Below, one piece after another: positions 34,491 to 44,701 of a stretch of 64,000 bases of DNA. The notes beneath the pieces are model-generated. The model did not search any database, was not told the origin of the DNA, and saw only the letters and a program-made list of their open reading frames with translations. Source of the DNA: Hyperoodon ampullatus (lineage: Eukaryota > Chordata > Mammalia > Artiodactyla > Ziphiidae); NCBI GenBank assembly GCA_949752795.1, contig OX457071.1:77093983-77157982 (forward strand), given 5' to 3'. Both the position numbers and the translations under genes were made by a program. The first letter of the stretch is position 1, and each line of letters begins with the position of its first letter.

Positions 34491-34650
34491 AACATCAAAC
34501 ACTTACTGAGGTCTTACTATGCTAGGCATGGTTCTAAGTACATTCATTAACCCATTTAATTCTTAAAAAGTAACTCTTAGCAAATAGGTGCTAGCATTTC
34601 GACTTTTCAGATGAGGAAATTGAGGCTTTAATGATGGACTTCTCTTTCCA
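34491..34650 (-). repeat. MIR-type relic
   Basis: 'acttactgaggtcttactatgctaggcatggttctaagtac' and 'cttttcagatgaggaaattgaggct' are hallmark antisense MIR segments. Confidence 0.75.
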
Positions 34651-35319
34651 CGTCCAGTTTCCCAGCCCAGATCTTGCTGAGCGCCTCTGGGCTGTGTTCC
34701 CTCCCCCCCATCCTCCACCACACCCCCGCTTGTCACCTGTGGCAGAAGCATCTCATGGTCCTCTTCATCCGGATCTCTGGCCAAACTCCCGGTGAGGGCT
34801 CCGGTGTTCCTGCCGTTCCTGCTTCAATGCATTTGTTCACGCCACACCCTTTATCTACTGGGAGCCTAAATCCAAACCCTGTGGGCCGGCGCTGAACAAG
34901 GTCACATGCCATCCTCAGCAGCAACTTGTCTTCCTCATGACACCTAATCCGCCTTTGATCATCGGCATTTGCATGTTTCGTTACCAGACTAAGGCTTTCC
35001 GAGGAAGGGTCTGTGTGTCAGGTTTGTCTGCACCCCCAGGCCCACGGCATTCATCCCGTATTTTATTCCCTGGAAGTGTGGAAGGAGCTAGTAACACTGC
35101 AGATTCTGACAGTTTCCAATAATGTATGAAGATTTTGGAAATGCCTCAGGTGGTTCACCTCATTCATAGTTTAAACTGCCTTAATTTCACCCTCTCCTGG
35201 ATACTTTCTGAGGAGTCGGCTGCAGCCGGGCTGGCCCGCTAGCGTGGGCAGGAGCAGGAAGTTCTGACAGCTGAAGGCGTGAAGTGAGGGGGCTACAGAT
35301 GCCTTTTTTCTCTTTGTTT

Positions 35320-35470
35320 TTAAAACAGCTGTTTACTGAACATTCCCTCTGTACCAGGCCCTCCTCTAAGCCCCCTTCATTTGGCTCCTCTCAACAATGT
35401 GCTGAGGTAGGCGTGTGATTAGAACACCTTTACACAGCAAACTCCTCACGACATTCCCAGGCTGATGGGT
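35320..35470 (-). repeat. MIR-type relic
   Basis: 'gctgtttactgaacattccctctgtaccaggccctcctctaagc' is the antisense MIR start. The remainder is diverged. Confidence 0.6.
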
Positions 35471-36660
35471 TTTGCTTATTAAAATTATTTTAGCATTTAC
35501 TCTTAAAATTGCTTTTTAGGTTTCAGCTTATTCCTCCTAGGGATTATGGGGGTGGGGGGGAGAGATCAATGACTGTCTTCATAGAAGAGTTGCCTAGTTC
35601 ATGATTAATCCTAACAGAATAAATATGCTTCCTTCAAGCTTGTTCCATTACAGGTTCCAAGAAACTGTAGCAATTTGTAAGAACAACCTATATCTAAGCA
35701 ATACAATACACACCAGAACACTCAGACCTCACCTGGCTGCTCTGACACTCAACCTGGAAACCATGACCATATCATTTCCTTAAGACAGGTGTTTTGGTTT
35801 GTACCAAAACTGAAGCATGCCCACATACTCTGGATGATGGTCCCCTGGCACAAGTCTGTAATGCAGAGGACAGCTTCACCGCAAGAGCAGTACCAGTGCG
35901 GCGAGTGGAAGCCAGCCGGCAGTGAGCTGAGGACAACACACTATTTTTGGAAACGTATGTTTCAAGTCATCTATTGTTGTCTCCCTAGAGGTTCCCAGCC
36001 CACTTGCGAGCTGTTACTTAAAGCAGGCCTCCACTTCCGCTGAAGTGAAAATGGTAGACACTGCCTGCACCTCAGTGCTGAAGGTTACATGAGGTCAGGT
36101 ACCACCCCAGCTCCTCAGCACAGCTCAGCACTCAAATTATAAGCTGCTCAATTTCACAACAGCTAAGTTTGGAGTTTGTGATAGGATAGAAACAGGTAGG
36201 CTGAGTTCTGCTCTATGTAAGAGGAACAAGAGTTTGCCTAACAGTTTAACAGCTTTCTTTCCCCTTCACAGCTGCCCCTACGTGCACACACAGAGTTGAT
36301 ATCTGAAACATCCCCTGAGCCAGTGCCCAGGATGGTAATGAAAATTTAAGTATAAACTTAACATCGACTCCCTACCCGGGATCCGGTAAGTAGCTGAAAA
36401 TGCCAAGATCTGCTGTACGCTGTGAGAAAACCGAGGATACCGACCTCCGAAGGGAAAACACTTCAGGAGCCTGTGAGGCAGTCAGGACACTGAAGGCTGA
36501 GCACGTGCCGTCACGGTGACCGTGAAACATCTCAGCTGCTCACTCAAAGCCGTACTGTCACAGCCAGAGGTGAATAAGGACCAAGTACAAGTCTTTTCAT
36601 TCTTAGCATTATATTCAATGATAAATTCACTAGGTATTCTTTAACTGTACTTTTGGTGGA
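35471..36660. other. Intergenic sequence, nothing recognised
   Basis: No gene, RNA or named repeat could be supported. Base composition is ordinary. Open frames at 35601-35783 and 35789-36043 have no features of a real gene. Confidence 0.5.
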
Positions 36661-36664
36661 AGAT

Positions 36665-37345
36665 TGCAATCTTTAAAGGAAAAATTCCATGTTGGGACAT
36701 AGAGGTGGCCGACAGACACATGGAAAGGTGCTCAACGTCACTCATCATCAGGGAAATGCAAATCAAAACCACAAAAATATCACCTGACACCGGTCAAAAA
36801 GACGAGATAAGTGTTGGCAAGGGTGTGGAGAGCTCTCTGCACCCCCATGTTTACTAAGGAATTATTTATAATAGCCATGGTATGGAAACAACCTTAAGGG
36901 TCCGTGGGTGGATGAATGGATAAGAAAGTTGTGAGATACATAGACACGTATATACATGCAATGAAATATTACTCAGCCATAAAAAAAGAAGGAAATCTTG
37001 CCATCAGCAACAACTTGGATCTAGAGGGCATTATGCTGAGTGAAATTAGAGAAAGATATCAAGTACCACATGACCTCACTTAGATGTAGAATCCAAAACA
37101 CAAAACCAACCAACCAACAAGACAAAACCAAACTCACAGATACAGAGAACAGATTGTTGGTTATCAATGGTGAGGGGGGCGGGGTGGGCAAGAGCGTGAA
37201 GGGGGTCAACTGTATGGTGGCAGATGGTGACTACAGACCTGTGGTGGTGGTCACTTCGTAGTGCATACAAAGAGTGAAGTACGCTGTACACCTGGGGCTA
37301 ATATATTGTTATGTACCAAGTTTACCAAAAAAAAAAAAAAAAAAT
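36665..37345 (+). mobile_element. L1 3' end fragment (sense)
   Basis: 'cgacagacacatggaaaggtgctcaacgtcactcatcatcagggaaatgcaaatcaaaaccac' is the sense L1 ORF2 C-terminal region. It continues through 'gaaatattactcagccataaaaaaag' and 'acctcacttagatgtagaatcc', and ends in poly(A) at about 37328-37343. Confidence 0.85.
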
Positions 37346-37949
37346 CCAGGTTGGAACCAAGCAAATAAACTGCTTTATTTTCAACTCGCCTGGAATTACA
37401 GGCGAAGCCCCCATTGTAGGAGTTCACACCATTAAGAAAGGTTGGCTTTCAAAGTCCTTTAATGAGTTCCTGCCCTCTTGACCTGCAGAGTACAGACCGT
37501 CTCCACAGACAGGAAGGTCATCATGGCTCCTCTTCCCCCAAAAATTAGGTGTAAGTTAACTGTGTGACTGAAGGAGCTCAAGCCTACCTAGTGTGAATGA
37601 ACAAAGAATCTAAGGGTTTGCGCAAACTTCAGTGGAGAGGAGGCCCTAGATCGGGGTTCCAGGCTTGCATCTGCCACCTGCTGACTGCACCAGGGACCCC
37701 AATCCTACAATCATTAGATTTCAAAGGCTGCTTTTCTATGTACAAGATCAAATGACTGCAATTTTACTTTGCTAGTACATTTTTTCAAATTTTGGAATAC
37801 ACATTTTCAAAATTTTCTACTGCAGTAGACTAAAGGTGACTGGCCTGATCACATACTGCACACTGTGTATAAACTTCAAAATGAGACTGTAACAGTGCCG
37901 TGGAAGAGACGGCACCCGTTCTGACTGAACTCTATAGTTAACTTTGTTT

Positions 37950-38150
37950 CTTACGTGTCAGGGACTATTCTAGGCCCTTTGCAAACATTTAATTAGTCTT
38001 CACAATCCTGTGGGCTGTTACCTCCGTTTTACAAATTTTAAACAAACAAAAAAAACAGGTTCAAGTAACTTGCCCAAGGTTGCTATTAGTGTAACCAGGA
38101 TTTAAATGTTCAGCCCAGCCGGTTATAACCACTGTGCATACTGCCTCTCA
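37950..38150 (-). repeat. MIR-type relic
   Basis: 'ggactattctaggccctttgcaaacatttaattag', 'cttgcccaaggttgctattagtg' and 'ggatttaaatgttcagcc' follow the antisense MIR order. Confidence 0.7.
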
Positions 38151-38914
38151 AATCAGACACGAGTCAGCCCCAGCACTGAACAGGGCGTGTGAACATCCCC
38201 TACTTAACTTGACCTCATCCCTGACCTTCTCCCTTGATCTTAAGATTCTTCTTTCATTCCTCCCTGCATTTTCAGATCTTCAAGGTAAACCTTTCCATCC
38301 TTATCCTAAGTTCTAACCCTTGTTCCTCTGTACTACTTCCTGCCCTCAGAATGCCCCATTCTCACCATTTTTAAAACATAAGAAGGCCTCACTGTGGCAC
38401 CCATTCTCCTTTTCTCTAACTTGTCATCACACCTTAATTCAGGCAGGCTGCTCCCTTCAAACACAGACAGCTTCTTCAACTCGCCTCAGCTCAGACTGTT
38501 CCAAAATGCCTCAGCTGCCCTCTCACCTTCCCAAAGGTCTTCTTCCCAACTCTGTGCAACCTTCTGGGCGACAAACTCCTGCTCTATTTAATACAATCTC
38601 ATGGCTTTCCTGTTCTGCCCCATTTGGGCTTAAACATACCATTACTTAGCATAAACCCCCAATACTAAATTAAACCCTGAACCCATGCCCCATTAACTGT
38701 CACACTCAAAGTGACTGCAACATATGTTTAACAATACAGTTTTACATATAATGCTAAGAGCACTTTTCATATTTTACAGAAGAACGTGAAACATGGACTT
38801 TCTATTAATATTCATACCACAGCAAAGCCAAGTCTAACTCCTAAATAGATGCATTACAATTTGTTTAGAGTTTAAAGGCTTAATGGCAGTAAGGGGAGGA
38901 GGAAAAAGCAAAAG

Positions 38915-38920
38915 TTTATT
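38915..38920 (-). terminator. SAP18: Candidate SAP18 polyadenylation signal
   Basis: AATAAA on the minus strand lies about 47 bp after the SAP18 stop codon. Longer 3' ends are also possible. Confidence 0.4.
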
Positions 38921-38966
38921 TTACATAATTGAATGGAAAATAAATTCAAGAAATAGTAAATAAAAT

Positions 38967-39123
38967 TCAGTATGGCCTCATGCGCCCTGAAGGAGGCGGT
39001 GCCCGATTTGGAGGAGTGATTGCTATGTCCAGATAGTCTCCGATTTGGAACTTCTGCGACTGCAGCGTCATGGAGTCGTCAGTCCCCTTTCTCCCCGACA
39101 TGGTGCTGCCAATCTCCTTTACT
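38967..39123 (-). CDS. SAP18: SAP18 coding exon 4 (last)
   Basis: The minus-strand acceptor ccccgcag precedes A|GTA. The exon reads VKEIGSTMSGRKGTDDSMTL, then QSQKFQIGDYLDIAITPPNR and ends APPPSGRMRPY plus TGA. It is intact. The upstream residues MTSHPLTVGLLPRR of the open frame are intron. Confidence 0.96.
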
Positions 39124-42100
39124 CTGCGGGGAAGGAGACCAACTGTTAAAGGGTGGCTGGTCAATGCCAGTGTGTGCTACAAAGTGACCGTGGGGCCGGA
39201 CTTGCTCCATTATCTTACAGCACAGTTAAAATGTAAGTTAATCTAAACCAGATATTAAGATGTATAAATCTGTAGTTCCCCCCTTCACTAAAGAGATTCG
39301 TTGAAGGGATTATCCCTATCAGTTAAAACATACTGAAATCAAAGAGATTATCGGAATTAAGAATGAAAAGTTACCTACCGATAGCCAGGCCTTTTAAGAT
39401 CTGTAAAAACAATTGCAAAATTGAAGTGTGTGCCCTTCTTTCTGGCTTCTGGGTAGACTTCTTTTACTAAACTAGTCAGTTCTTTCAGGGTTGCATCCAT
39501 CCTGAATTTTTTTTTTTAGAAAAAAAGACATTACATTTGATTAATCAGCAATGATGTAACCAAGGATACTGGCACACAGTGAGTTAATTACATGTGTCTC
39601 AACTGCAACTTTACCTTAGAAACTGTCAGGGTCTTACAACTGAGTTAATTTTAAAGCACCTACTAATACTATTTGCCCCCAAATATTCCCCTTACCAGCC
39701 TCAGGGTTTGAAATTTTCATGAATTAAGGTCAGACTGGTAATATGCTGAAAGGGACTTCAGAATTACATATGCTACCTTTTGTTGCTATGTAACATCTCA
39801 CTGGCCTAGGGATTTGCCCACTTAAGGATAACTAGTCCAAATTAATCCAAATTCTTAAAATAATTGTTTTTCATTATTTCAAAGACATACTTTTCTACAT
39901 TTTAGCATCTCCTTTCTAAAATTAAATGTTGTGATGAGTTTTACAATAGATGGACTCCTAAAGCTAATGAAACCTATGGAATTTTCAAGACTAAGCATAG
40001 GCTCCTTTCACAATATATATTCTTGCCCTGCCAACTTCTATTTGAACTCAGAATTTAATATAGTCCCTTGAGCTAATATGGCACAATCTGGAAAAACCTT
40101 TTTTAAAATATAAGCACCTTGTATTTAAGCAACAGTCTAAGTTTCTGAATTGTTTTCTTCCGTGACAACTGGGAACATGAAACGGAGGACATGGAACTTG
40201 AAGCAACACGGCCTGCAGAGTGCTATACAATGACCCTGGACACAAGGCCCCTGTAAAGATGAGAACTCCAATGGACAGCATCGAGCAGGGACTCAAACAC
40301 CCAAGACATCATCTAGTTTTCACTCTGCACCCTATTTATACCATCTCTACCACATCATCCTCAAGTAGAACCGTGGCTTCAAGTGCAGTGAGAACAAAAA
40401 CATCCACGATGACCACATCAACGTCTGTTCTCTACGGCTGCTGAATCCTCCTCAATGTGCCCGTAACAGAACTCAACAGTGTCCCCCGCAAAACATGCCC
40501 TTCCTCTCGTACTACCCTCAAAACTACCATCAACCACTTAGATGCCCAGGTCACAAACCTAAGCATTGTTCAGTTCTTCCCATCTCTATCTTGTTTCTAC
40601 CTCCTAAAGACAGATCAAACTGGACTTCCCTGGCGGTCCAATGGTTAAGACTCCACGCTTCCACTGCTGTAGGTGCAGGGTCAGTCCCTGGTCAGGAACC
40701 TAAGATCCCACATGCCACGTGGCACAGCCAAAAGACAGATCAAATCTATTTTTTTCTCCATCTCCACCATCACAGCTTTATTCCAACCTCTCATTCAAAT
40801 CTCTGTATGTTGCTTCCAACTCATCTCAACTTTTTTTTTTTAACCTGACATTCTAATGATGTTTATTCTGTGTCAATTATTCCCTGGTATGTACAGTGTA
40901 TACTTATGTACCAGAAAGGACTCTTTCTTCCTTTCCAACAGAATTTCCCACATATTGTCGTCTTGCTCATAATGAACGTGGGGAAATTCGTTTCACACCT
41001 TTTGTCCTTAACAGTGTGATTCCTCCACAAGCTTCCCACCTGCTGAGGACTATCCCCAGACCAACAGTTGGAGTGCCAAGTGTTGCTTTCTGATTAGCAG
41101 TCTAAAAGGTGAGTACACAGGCGACAAATGCAAGAGCTCTCTCGGGGTTGAAGCCTTTGCTAGGTGACTGTGAGGGTCAGTTTTATGTGTCAATTTCGAG
41201 AAGCTACAGCCCCTAGTTAAACACTAAGGCAGGTGTTGTGTAAGGTGTTCTTTAGATGGGATTAAAGTCTATAATCAGTTGACTTTAAGGCAGATTATCC
41301 TAGATAATCTGAGTAAACCCGTTCAATCAATGAGTGGGCCTCATGCAACCAGTTGAAAAGGCCTTCAGAGCAGACTTCCCTGAAGGAATTCAGCAGCTTA
41401 TGCTGCAGAGTTCCAGCCTACCCTTCATCATAACCTGCACCACAGGTTATGCACCACGGACTAGGGACTTAGGTACCTAAGCAGTCCCCACAATTGTGTG
41501 AACCACTTCTTTGCTATCAATCTCTTTACATCTCCTATTGGTCTGTTTTTCTGATTGAACCCTGTTACAGTGATCTACATAATTCTCTTCCAATAACCTG
41601 TCTAGTGGTCACCCAAGCACAGGATGCATCACTCCTGTGGTGTGTAGGTATTCCCACAGCTCCACACAGCGCCTTGGACTTCAGCAAACTCAACTAGCTT
41701 CTGCTGGGCTCCTCTGGACCTCACTCCTTTCTCCTTGACTTGTCTTAAGACCTCCTACTTTGGCCCCTCAGTCTACTTCTACAAATTGAGAACTCCCAGT
41801 CTTCCCTCATTACTGCCTCTGGGAGTGGCAGCAGGGCTCTGTGCTACCCCTCACCAACCATCCTGTCTTTCTTTGGCCACCATTTTGAGGTATAACATAA
41901 GGTTGTCTTTCCTAGTTTGGTTGCAGTTTATGGACAGGACAGTTTAGGATAGGAAATTTTTGTAATTTCTTTCTTGATTGAGAGTAGAGAGTCTGTGGAA
42001 CAATCTCACCCTGCCATCTCCACCCTAAAGTCTTAATTAGCATTTATTTCATCTGCTTTCTCTCTGAGATTGTGTTTACTCTAGAGAGGGGCAGTACCCT

Positions 42101-43656
42101 CTTTATACCCTCTGGGTCTAAGCAAAGCACCTGGCAAATAGGAACTCTTAATTTGTTGGAGGAAATACAGACTTTTAACATCTGAACAGAGGTGTTCATC
42201 AGTCTGTTGATAACAGTTCTTCCCTATAAGTTAAATCAACCTTCCTGAACTTTTATCCTGGAACAATACTGAACTAGAATCATACTACATAAATTTGGCT
42301 GAAAGGTGGAAATAACCCCTGAAGTGTGCATCAACAGACAAGTGGACAGACAAAATGTAGCACATGCTTCCAATGAAATATTATTCAACCCTAAGAAAGA
42401 ATGGCTTTTTGTTATATACTAAACCATGATGAACCTTGCAAACATAAGTGAAATAAGCCAGACACAACAGGACAAATCCGATATGAGAGCACTTATATGA
42501 AGTACTTAGAATAGGCAAATTCATATAGACATAGAGGAGTGTCTACCAGGAACTGGGGTAAGGGAGGAATTCCCATTGTTACTGCTTACTGGGTACAGAA
42601 TTTCTGCTGGGGGGAATTTAAACGTTTTGTAAATAGTGGTAATGGTTGCAAAATGTGAATATATTTAACGCCATCAAATTGTACCCTTAAACAATTAAAA
42701 TGGCAAATATCACATATATTTTACCACACTAGATGTATTTTTTAAAGTTATACACCTTTTACTGCTACTAAAAAGCCACGATAATGTCCAACCAAGGAGC
42801 TGCATGCAGCTTGCTGTATGTGATGCTCCTAGTCAGACGCGGGGTAGGAAAGGTACGCTTGAGGGGAAAACGCTCAGGGGCAGGTCTTCAGGAAACACAT
42901 CAAAAGCTTCTCCATTAAGCACCACAACAAAAACCACCCAGTTCTGTTTTTTTCCATGCTACGACACCTAAGGCTTAGTATTTTGTGCAGACGCTCTACG
43001 AGGACGACAAATATCACCCAACAGCGCCGCTCCCCCTCCCCATGTTATTCTAGCACCACAAACTCCACCAAGTTTAGGGGCGGCTACCGCACTGAACGAC
43101 CTACGTGTCACTTTCGTACCAAGCAGCCACGGCAGTGACAGCAACCTTGGCTCAATTCTTTACAACCCAAAAGTTTCAACCTCAGACGTAAAAGCGCCAC
43201 AAGATAAGCAAATACCCATTTCTCCAACAGCTGAGACCCCGACTTCCCGCGAGTTGCGCCCAGAGGCCCCGAGCGCTGGAGGAAGTGAAAACGCGGCAGG
43301 CGGGCCCCCAGCGACCCCCGCCCCGACGCCAGGCCCTGACTCACCAGGTGTAGATCTGCAGCTCGCTGGACGGCACGTTTCCGCGGGAGAACTCGTCCAT
43401 GCGGTGGTGGCGGCCGTTGTTGGTGGTGAAGACGCGCAGCAACAGCGGGCAGGTCTGGGGGCGGGAGAGGCGAGAGTCAGGCGGCGGCGAGCGCGGCCCC
43501 TTCCTTCCCCTCCACCCGCGCACGGCCGCCCCCTCCCGGCCGCCCCTCCACCCCGGGGCCCCCTCTACCTCTCCAGACCCGCACCTTCTCCCGATCGATG
43601 GGCTTCTCGGGCTCCTTCTTAATCTCCTCCTGAGTAACGCGCGACTCCACCGCCAT
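38967..43656 (-). CDS. SAP18: SAP18, Sin3-associated 18 kDa polypeptide (gene span), frame broken in exon 3
   Basis: SAP18 has a ubiquitin-like fold. It is a subunit of the ASAP/PSAP complexes (with RNPS1 and ACIN1 or PNN) at exon junctions, and was first found with the SIN3-HDAC corepressor. Four coding exons on the minus strand are recognised: 43585-43656, 43345-43454, 39379-39502 and 38967-39123. All splice sites and phases fit, and the encoded residues match human SAP18 (153 aa) as I recall almost throughout. Exon 3 is 124 bp where 123 is needed: one extra base shifts the frame after seven residues. Introns are present, so it is not a processed copy. An N-terminal extension from upstream in-frame ATGs is also possible. 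Confidence 0.95.
39379..39502 (-). CDS. SAP18: SAP18 coding exon 3 with one extra base
   Basis: The acceptor aaattcag precedes G|ATG, and the donor is CG|GTAGGT. It begins MDATLKE. The bases then read GAA-ACT-GAC-TAG, with a stop, instead of the expected GAA-CTG-ACT-AGT. The original frame (LTSLVKEVYPEARKKGTHF then FAIVFTDLKRPGY) is fully preserved after the extra A. The extra base is in the plus-strand T run at 39480-39482, which should be two long. Confidence 0.93.
40621..40730 (+). mobile_element. Minimal tRNA-Glu SINE
   Basis: 'ctggacttccctggcggtcc', 'ggttaagactccacgcttcc' and 'gatcccacatgccacgtggc'. Perfect 14-bp duplication aaagacagatcaaa at 40607-40620 and 40731-40744. Confidence 0.95.
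41165..41480 (+). repeat. Old interspersed repeat, family not named
   Basis: 'gtgagggtcagttttatgtgtcaatttc ... tagatgggattaaagtc ... gcagattatcctagataatctgagtaaacccgttcaatcaatgagtgggcctcat' resembles a common ancient mammalian repeat, probably DNA-transposon derived. Confidence 0.5.
42290..42740 (+). mobile_element. L1 3' end fragment (sense)
   Basis: 'caacagacaagtggacagacaaaatg', 'aatgaaatattattcaaccctaag', 'cataagtgaaataagccagacac' and 'aatggcaaatatcacatatattttacc' are L1 3' features. It is in SAP18 intron 2. Confidence 0.75.
43345..43454 (-). CDS. SAP18: SAP18 coding exon 2
   Basis: The acceptor cgcccccag is followed by TCPLLLRVFTTNNGRHHRMD and EFSRGNVPSSELQIYT plus two bases of a Trp codon, at the donor TG|GTGAGT. 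110 bp, intact. Confidence 0.96.
43585..43656 (-). CDS. SAP18: SAP18 coding exon 1
   Basis: It encodes MAVESRVTQEEIKKEPEKPI and DREK, ending at AAG|GTGCGG. The Met at 43656 is the canonical start. In-frame ATGs at 43713 and 43722 would add 19 or 22 residues (…GVGGQGERLAGRRRK), like the longer human isoform I recall. Confidence 0.95.
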
Positions 43657-43699
43657 CTTTCTCCTGCGGCCCGCGAGACGCTCGCCCTGACCTCCGACC

Positions 43700-43850
43700 C
43701 CAACAGCGAGCATGAGAACCAAAGCTCTCGCGAGGAGACGCTAGAGAATTTATCGACGACCGGTGTGGGGGGGCGGGGCGTCTCTCAGCGCAGGCGCACT
43801 AGGCGGTGCGGGGGGCCCGGCGGGCGCGCCTGCGCGTTGCGTCCCGGAAA
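43700..43850. promoter_or_regulatory. SAP18: SAP18 promoter region
   Basis: TCTCGCGAG (nine of ten bases of the TCTCGCGAGA palindrome, next base G) lies at 43726-43734. 'gcgcaggcgcac' and 'gcgcctgcgcg' further upstream resemble NRF1-type GC palindromes. No TATA box is evident. This resembles the MRPL57-SKA3 promoter. Binding is inferred. Confidence 0.6.
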
Positions 43851-43935
43851 AGGGCGGGCGCCGGCGTAGCGGGATAGACGCTGAGGGGCGGGCGCGCGCG
43901 GAGGGGCTGCTTGAGCGAGGCGGACGCCGGACTAC

Positions 43936-43946
43936 GGAAGGTAAGT
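43936..43946 (+). other. Candidate splice donor of a divergent transcript
   Basis: GGAAG|GTAAGTG on the plus strand, about 285 bp upstream of the SAP18 ATG and inside the CpG-rich region. It could end the first exon of a divergent noncoding RNA. This is a motif match only. Confidence 0.3.
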
Positions 43947-44701
43947 GTGAGCGCGCTCTCGGAATAACCGTGGGCCGCCTTCACGGCCAAGAGGTGGGAT
44001 GCGTGGTACTACAAGTGCTAACGGGAGAAAGCTGGCAAATCTGACTAAAGTGAAAAAAAAAAAAAAGAAAAACACTTCTCAGAGAAACAAGCCGCAGGCC
44101 CGGAGGAGACGCCCGAGAGGCGTGTGGTGGCTGGAAGGCTAGTATCCGGGAGGCCCAAGGACTCCTGGAGAAAAGCACAGACATCCCGGTGGGAAGTGGG
44201 CCGAAGCGTTGGGCAAGTGCTTTAAAACGGAGGAATCCAGGTGGCCGGTCAACACAGAAGGCGTTCGGGCGCAGTGCTAACCCGGGGACGCGTTAAAACC
44301 ACAGGGACCGGCTTAGGCTGGTTGGATTTTAGACACACGCACCCGCTGGCTTGGCGGAAATGAGACGCTCTGACCTGCGCCGTGGGTGGACCGCGGGGAT
44401 CCTCTGACGCTGGCGGCGGCGTAGGCCGTGCGCCCACCCTGGGCGGTGGAGGGTCGTGAAGCAGAGGTGAGGGTGCGTGTGCTTCCGACCTAACAGTTCC
44501 GCCCTGTGGTATTTACTCTACAGAAAACCTGGATCGAGGACACCCGGAGACGCTACAGGAATATCCCTGGCGGCGTCGTTAATAAAGACGAAGTCTGGAA
44601 CCCCCCCAAGTGCCCAAGGCGCCGGCACTTCGGTGAATTGTGGTAGACCGTGCAGCAGCACAACTGGCCGGCAGCGGTGGGTGGCATACGGCAGCCAGGA
44701 T

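Larger units (their letters stand above)
37346..38940. other. Intergenic between SKA3 and SAP18 3' ends
   Basis: A MIR-type relic is present at about 37950-38150. The rest (38160-38930) is pyrimidine-rich on plus and has no recognised feature. The genes converge here. Confidence 0.55.
39503..43344 (-). other. SAP18 intron 2
   Basis: It holds a minimal SINE (40621-40730), an old repeat at about 41165-41480 and an L1 3' fragment (42290-42740). The remaining sequence has no exon-like or RNA-gene-like signal that I can support. Confidence 0.7.
43240..44470. other. CpG-rich island at the SAP18 5' end
   Basis: The GC and CpG-rich zone spans exons 1-2 of SAP18 and extends more than 700 bp upstream of its ATG. 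It creates several long spurious open frames on both strands. Confidence 0.88.

Noticed and set aside
38967..43656. SAP18 as a processed pseudogene because of the frameshift
   Set aside because: Introns, canonical splice sites, CpG-rich promoter and conserved gene order show this is the true locus.
43477..43722. 81-codon minus-strand frame as an independent gene
   Set aside because: It is SAP18 exon 1 with its 5' extension and read-through into intron 1.
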